Shown: one piece after another, positions 58,925 through 64,000 of the stretch | Numbering within the stretch: position 1 is the stretch's first letter | How the letters are laid out: each line of letters starts with the position of its first letter | Assembly (NCBI RefSeq): GCF_018687715.1 | Contig: NC_056766.1 | Span: 20,567,001 to 20,631,000, forward strand | Source: Carya illinoinensis | Lineage: Eukaryota > Streptophyta > Magnoliopsida > Fagales > Juglandaceae | Direction of reading: 5' to 3' | DNA: 64,000 bases | The notes under the pieces: generated by a model | Databases searched by the model: none | The model's input: the letters and a program-made list of their open reading frames with translations, nothing else | Told to the model about the DNA's origin: nothing | Position numbers and translations under genes: made by a program

Positions 58925-60290
58925 TGATGAGTGTGCGAAAGTGCACTCTATATACCCTATTATTGGACTAAAATGCTAAAATGTGAATAGAAATCATAGG
59001 AATTAATGTGTATTCTTAAATTGAATTTCTATTTACGTTGGGATACTCCTAAGCAGTTTTTTTATGTCTAATTTCAGAGTTTATAAAAGAGCAAGTCAAG
59101 CCTAGTCAAATTCAAAGGAGGAAATTCATGGGGTTTGAGAGCAATTTGGAAGAAAAGAAAAAGAAAAAAAATCACAAAATGAAACCACAAGAAGTCCAAG
59201 TCCGAAATTCGCTAGGAGACAGTCTGGACATACTTTAGTCTTTTAACTGTATCTTTTTACTCATATATCGGATTGATACGATTCTTAATGGATTGGAAAT
59301 ATATCTTAAAGGGCTATAATTTTGTCTCTAATAAGGATTTCCAAATTCAAACTCCTGAAGGCTGTACGTGGCTGCCAAGATAAGTCCTAAAATTTAAGCG
59401 ATTTTTTTATGCGGAAATCAATAGGACATTAGGGTTTCTTTCTTACCCTATATAAGCATATCATTAGCACAAAATGGAGGGGGGGAAGAGGCACAAGAGG
59501 CAGATCTGAAGAGAGGAGAAAATCACTTACATGGCTACCGTTCGCTTCAGTTTTCTCTGGAGATTTTTGTTGTCCATTATATTTATGGGTAACTAAATTC
59601 TCAAGTAGGGTTAGGGATGAACTTGCACAATAGATGGTATTTCTAATTTATTGTTAATTCATGTATTTGATTTTCAATTTCTAAAACTCTTTTGTTTTAT
59701 CATTCTCAATTCATCGTTGATGTTTTCTTCTCCGAATAATCGTAGAATTTATTCTGTTTATGGATTCAGTCATGCTTTTTCTATTGAATGGATTAGTTCT
59801 TTGATTATGTTTGGATCAATTATTTATCTATATTGATTTAGTTTTTTGCTGCAATATCGCTTCCTGAGTATATTGTCGTCATTGGATTTTATCAATAGAG
59901 ATAATAATTCACGTTTTTTAAAAGTGGTGAATGTTTTTTCAAAGGGTTTCATTTTATTTAAGTCTGGTTTATAAATCTATACCTTCCGATTGGGAATTGC
60001 AGGAATTGAGTTCCTAATTGAGTTATCCAATGAATTAAGAATAATTAAAATATCAGATTTGTGCAAGAGATTCCCGACGCTCTACTGTTTGTCAAATTTG
60101 AGTACTTTTTCTGTTAATCACTTTACTTCACTTTAATTTACATTTAAAATTAATCTTTGTTCTCCATTATCTATTTAATATTTTTCTTTAGTTTCTTTGT
60201 TTCTCTTGCTATTCTTTTAATTTGTCTCCCTGTGGAATCGACACCCAAAAGCTGTGCTACAACTACCGCGTTATTCTTTGAGCGTAATCA
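58925..60290 (+). repeat. 5' LTR of the Athila/Tat-type element
   Basis: Begins TGATGAGTGTGCG and ends GAGCGTAATCA (1366 bp). It holds no gene; a TATA-like CCCTATATAAGCATA lies near 59448. Confidence 0.8.
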
Positions 60291-60295
60291 AATTT

Positions 60296-60313
60296 TGGCG
60301 CCGTTGCCGGGGA
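60296..60313 (+). promoter_or_regulatory. Primer-binding site (tRNA-Asp type)
   Basis: TGGCGCCGTTGCCGGGGA, a few bases after the LTR. It is the characteristic primer site of Athila/Tat elements. Confidence 0.9.
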
Positions 60314-60455
60314 GACGGTAGAAGAATTGTGAGATAGTTTTTTCTTTTCAACAGTTTGTAAAGGCGGTAACTTCGTTCCCTATTTTAGCTTGCTGGATTT
60401 TTTTTTCTTTTTCTTTTTGTAGTTTTTTTTAGTGTTGCTTTTTTCTCTACCTTGC

Positions 60456-62405
60456 ATGCATAGGTATAGAGACTCCTTGGGTCGGTTTGCTTGTAGACCT
60501 GTGTTAGAGTCTGAGTTTTATTTTTCTGATCATTTGTTTGATAATACTCCCAATTCTGAGAAAAGGAGTGAACACGAAGATCAACCCACTAGAACCCTTC
60601 AGGATTACCTCCACCCTACACGCACAGCCACACCATCATGCATCATATTTCCAGCTAATATTCGCCAATTGGATTTTAAAACAGGAATGATACAGTTACT
60701 CCCTACTTTTCATGGCTTGGAAAATGAAAATCCATATGTGCACATTAGGGAGTTTGAGGAAGTAGTTGCGACTTTTCATAGTCAAAATGCAACTGATGAC
60801 ATTGTGAGAATTAAGTTCTTTCCTTTCTCTTTGAAGGACAGAGCTAAGAGTTGGCTATACTCATTGAGACCACGATCTATTGGGTCATGGAATGAGATGA
60901 CTCAGGTCTTCTTTAATAAATATTTTCCCCAACATAAGACCAATGCTTTAAAAAGGCAAATCTCCACCTTTGTACAAAAGGACAGTGAGACTTTGTATCA
61001 GTTTTGGGAGAGATTTAAGGAGCTATTGAGTATGTGTCCTCACCATGGATATGAGAATTGGCGCTTAGTGAGTTATTTTTATGAGGGACTTACACCTAGA
61101 GAGTGTCAATTTGTAGAGATAATGTGTAATGGTGAGTTCTTACAGAAAGATCCTGATGAGGCCATAGAATACCTCAATGAGCTTGCTGAAAAAGCTCACA
61201 CTTGGACTGGACCTAGTGCTACTGAGAGCACAAATAGGTCACGACCTGCAAGAAACCTAAATGGTGGTGGAATTTACCATCTCAAGGAAGAAGATAACCT
61301 AAAGGCTAAGGTTGAGATGCTCACTAGGGAGCTAGAGGTGTTGAAGAATAAAGACTTAAAGCCAACACACGTGGCTAATCATGCAGAGTCTTTTGGACGG
61401 TGTTTTGTGTGTGGTGGGGTAGATCACCTTGCCCAAGAGTGTCCCACATTTGCTGAGATGAGAGGGATGTATGAGGAACAATGTAATGCCTTAGGTATGT
61501 ACATGAAGCCTGTTGCACCTTTCTCTGATACCTACAATTCTGGGTGGCATAATCACCCCAATTTTAGCTGGAAGTCTGAAAACCAGCAGCCTGCACAACC
61601 CCCTAGATCATATCCTGCACCATATCATGCACCTTCATCTTCTAGGAGTCCTTTAGAAGACACTTTGCATGCTTTTATTGAAGTACAGAGTAAAACTAAT
61701 CAAAAGTTTGAATCTTTGATTATGCAGGTTGTTGAAGAAAACAAAGAGATAAAGAGTCATATATCCAAGATAATGAGCTCCTTGAGTGTGAATGAGCGTG
61801 ACAAGTTTCCTTCTCAAGCTCAATCCGCACCCCAAGGTCAGCATATGGTACAAAAAAATTTAAAAGAAGTGAATGCCATTATGACAAGAAGTGGTAAGTC
61901 CTTACACATCCCAACAACTGATAAGCAAGAGGATGTTGAAGAGGAACAAAGCAATGATAGCACCGAGTTCCCCAAGGATGCCGAGGTAATCAAGAATCCA
62001 GTTAAGGTACCATTTCCTCAAGCTTTTAAATCTGGTATGCGAACTTTGGATCCTAGTAATGAAATCTTAGAGAACCTCAGGCAGGTAAAGATTAACCTTC
62101 CTCTTTTGCATGTTATTAAACAAGTTCCCACTTATGCAAAAGTTCTTAAAGATTTGTGTACAGTTAAGAGGAAGCACCATGTTAAGAAGAAAGCATTTCT
62201 GACAGAGCAAGTTAGTGCTCTAATTGAGCAACGAATTCCTCCTAAGTACAAGGATCCTGGTTGTCCAACCATTGCATGTAATATTCGGAATCATGAGTTT
62301 GGGCAAGCCTTGCTAGATCTAGGAGCTAGTGTTAATTTGATGCCTTATTCCATTTATTTGCAGCTTGGTTTGGGTGAAATTAAGCCTACTTCTATCGTGC
62401 TTTAG
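60456..62405 (+). CDS. Gag-protease polyprotein of the Athila/Tat-type element
   Basis: I start at the ATG at 60456; the eight preceding open codons lack an ATG. The product is 649 residues. The gag domain has LLPTFHGLENENPYVHIREF and the core DRAKSWLYSLRP and FFNKYFPQHKT. A zinc knuckle CFVCGGVDHLAQEC is at 61401-61442. A charged linker with a coiled-coil-like part follows. The protease-like end has LDLGASVNLMPYSIYLQLGL (Asp at 62316). A TAG at 62403-62405 ends it, where related polyproteins read through LQLADRS, so a CAG-to-TAG change is likely. Gag itself is undamaged, unusually so for this window. Confidence 0.85.
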   Translation: MHRYRDSLGRFACRPVLESEFYFSDHLFDNTPNSEKRSEHEDQPTRTLQDYLHPTRTATPSCIIFPANIRQLDFKTGMIQLLPTFHGLENENPYVHIREFEEVVATFHSQNATDDIVRIKFFPFSLKDRAKSWLYSLRPRSIGSWNEMTQVFFNKYFPQHKTNALKRQISTFVQKDSETLYQFWERFKELLSMCPHHGYENWRLVSYFYEGLTPRECQFVEIMCNGEFLQKDPDEAIEYLNELAEKAHTWTGPSATESTNRSRPARNLNGGGIYHLKEEDNLKAKVEMLTRELEVLKNKDLKPTHVANHAESFGRCFVCGGVDHLAQECPTFAEMRGMYEEQCNALGMYMKPVAPFSDTYNSGWHNHPNFSWKSENQQPAQPPRSYPAPYHAPSSSRSPLEDTLHAFIEVQSKTNQKFESLIMQVVEENKEIKSHISKIMSSLSVNERDKFPSQAQSAPQGQHMVQKNLKEVNAIMTRSGKSLHIPTTDKQEDVEEEQSNDSTEFPKDAEVIKNPVKVPFPQAFKSGMRTLDPSNEILENLRQVKINLPLLHVIKQVPTYAKVLKDLCTVKRKHHVKKKAFLTEQVSALIEQRIPPKYKDPGCPTIACNIRNHEFGQALLDLGASVNLMPYSIYLQLGLGEIKPTSIVL

Positions 62406-63260
62406 TTGGCTGATCGTTCAATTAAGAAACCGAGGGGGATAGTTGAGGATGTTTTGATCCAAATTGACAAGTTTTATTATCCTGTTGATTTCTTAATTTT
62501 GGACACTCAATCAGTTGTTGAGTCTAACTCTAAAGTTCCTCTCATATTAGGTAGACCTTTCCTTGCTACGGCTAATGCACTTATAAATTGCAGGAATGTG
62601 TTGATGAAGTTATCTTTTGGAAACATGACCATGGAGGTCAACATTTTCCATATTGAGAAGCAGCCGATAGATGACGAGTGCCACCAAACGTATATGATTG
62701 ATGCACTCATAGACAAGGGAGTTCACACAACTCATGATTTTGATCCCCTTGAATATTCCCTTGTGAATTCTGAGTTTAATACATCTGTTAGTGATTCATC
62801 TGATGTTATTGATATTTGTGCTATTTTTGATGAAACTCAGGATTATGGCACACAGGTTTGGCAACAGAAATTTGAGAAGTTGCCTAAGAAATGTGGAAAA
62901 CAGATTCCTGTAAGTATGAAAGTACCAAGAGTTAAATTGAAATCTTTGCCTAAGTCTAAAGTCTATATGGTTAAAATGAAAACGTTTCATGATAAAAATA
63001 TTCTTAGGAAGAGGTTTAAACCTAATGACCGAATATGCTTATATGATTTTGGATCTCACAAGCACAAAGGAAAACTTCGGTTTAGGTGCACTGACCCATT
63101 TCTAGTGAAAAATATTTTTGTAAATGGGGCGGTAGAAATAGAAGATCCTAAGGATGGTCGGATCTTTAAAGTAAATGGTCAACGCCTTAAAATATTAATT
63201 GATAGGCAAGTTCCGGAAGTGGAAGACATTCCACTTGTGGATCCAGTCTATCAACCTTGA
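62406..63260 (+). pseudogene. Rest of protease fused to an integrase C-terminal remnant
   Basis: Continues the gag-protease frame after the TAG. ADRSIKKPRGIVEDVLIQID and VPLILGRPFLATANALI are the second half of the protease region. From about 62900 it changes directly to KMKTFHDKNILRKRFKPNDR, the segment that normally closes the integrase (a basic strand followed by LYDFGSHKHKGKLRFRCTDP and NGQRLKIL). RT, RNase H and the integrase zinc and catalytic domains are all absent between. The frame is open to a normal stop at 63258-63260. Confidence 0.8.
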
Positions 63261-64000
63261 CCACACCACCAAGGTATGTGTTTCTTTATTTATTTTGTTT
63301 TACTTTGTTTTGTTTTTATTTTTTCTTATTTTCTTTCTTTTCCTTTTTGTTTGCTGTTGGTTTCTTTGTTTTTGATTGCAGGATAGCTTCATTTCGTCAT
63401 TTCAGATTACCATCTTTGGTGTTTAGGGAGCTACCCACGTCACTCATCAGGTGTATTCTACCATTTTCAGTTACTCCCCATTCAATTTTGATTCTTAAAC
63501 ATTGAGGACAATGTTTCATTTAAGTTAGGGGGTGGTGGTGCAAATTCAATTTTTAAAATGCTTATTGGAGCTCTGTGGCATATTTTCATGTGTCAATTTT
63601 TTTTAATTTGCATCACACGTGCATCATTTTCACATGTGTACTCATTCTCATTCATAGCCATCTTCGTGAATTCACCAAACCCACCAGATCATTTTTTACT
63701 GAAACATTCACAGAATCCTTAATGCATTTATCCAAGTTTTGTGGTAAGATGGTGGTTTGATACATGTAGCTAGAGAACTCTTTTGCTTCAGTTTTCATGT
63801 GAGTTTGGAGAGGATTGAGAGCATACAAATGCAGTAAATTGTGATAAGCATTCATTGATTTGTTGAATTGGGCACTTCTTTTGAGAATATCATTACATGG
63901 TTTGCGGTACAATGGTGGATATACTTGGGATATGACGAAGGTCAACTTAGGATTAACGTTTAAACCTTTCAAGCTATCCTTTCCATCATAGACCCCTAGT
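63261..64000 (+). other. 3' non-coding part of the Athila/Tat-type element
   Basis: AT-rich. ATTGAGGACAATGTTTCATT, then TTAGGGGGTGGTGGTG at about 63525-63540, is the conserved motif that follows pol in these elements. No env-like ORF is seen before the window ends. Confidence 0.6.

Larger units (their letters stand above)
58925..64000 (+). mobile_element. Athila/Tat-type gypsy element, internally deleted, cut by window end
   Basis: LTR 58925-60290, aspartate-tRNA-type primer site, gag-protease ORF, then a fused integrase C-terminal remnant and a long 3' non-coding part. The 5' target flank is GGTAC (58920-58924). RT, RNase H and the integrase core are missing, so it is non-autonomous. The 3' LTR is not in the window. 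Confidence 0.85.

Noticed and set aside
1..64000. tRNA or rRNA genes
   Set aside because: No cloverleaf or rRNA sequence noticed; the tRNA-like strings are retrotransposon primer sites.

Overview
This is a plant nuclear window, from a eudicot and probably a woody one. A Fagales/Juglandaceae-type genome is my guess and was not checked. The only clearly intact host genes are three near-identical class II cytosolic small heat-shock protein (sHSP) genes at 161-634 (-), 24951-25424 (-) and 30767-31240 (+). Almost everything else is transposable-element DNA, much of it nested.

Layout. 1-1560: hsp1 with its heat-shock promoter and AT-rich upstream DNA. 1560-7757 (block A): decayed protein-coding transposon DNA of the 'putative gypsy-type transposon' kind, half forward and half reverse, with a 127-bp tandem array and a hAT-type insertion. 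7758-17315: a degenerate Ty1/copia element (copia 1), split by a gag-protease-only gypsy-like element at 11726-17106. 17316-17588: the 3' flank of hsp2. 17589-24832: a second, TNT1-like copia element that cuts this flank. 24951-26356: hsp2 and its promoter. 26357-30758: a Mutator-like element with ~208-bp terminal inverted repeats (TIRs). 30767-31618: hsp3 and its 3' flank. 31619-36119: copia 2, reverse. 36120-41093: block B, an inverted relative of block A, with a small Mutator-like insertion. 41094-46442: a second large Mutator-like region carrying gene fragments, including a broken defensin-like gene. 46443-47240: a heat-shock promoter with no gene attached. 48095-51377: a solo LTR. 51417-58924: a Tekay/Del-type chromovirus with nonsense mutations only. 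58925-64000: an Athila/Tat-type gypsy element that lost its RT, RNase H and integrase core; it is cut by the window end.

Main interpretation. The unit 'sHSP gene - promoter - block A/B - copia - 3' flank of the next sHSP gene' was duplicated in tandem, because both copia elements share the same junctions. Inverting the segment from about 26357 to about 46442 on paper restores three head-to-tail minus-strand hsp genes. It also puts the orphan promoter back next to hsp3 and brings two separated parts of another hsp upstream region together. The two breakpoints lie at Mutator-like ends. I therefore infer a transposon-mediated inversion of about 20 kb that cut hsp3 from its heat-shock promoter while leaving its coding sequence intact.

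Boundaries come from reading LTR, TIR and target-site-duplication (TSD) sequences by eye. Clade names for the transposons come from motif recognition and were not searched against any database.
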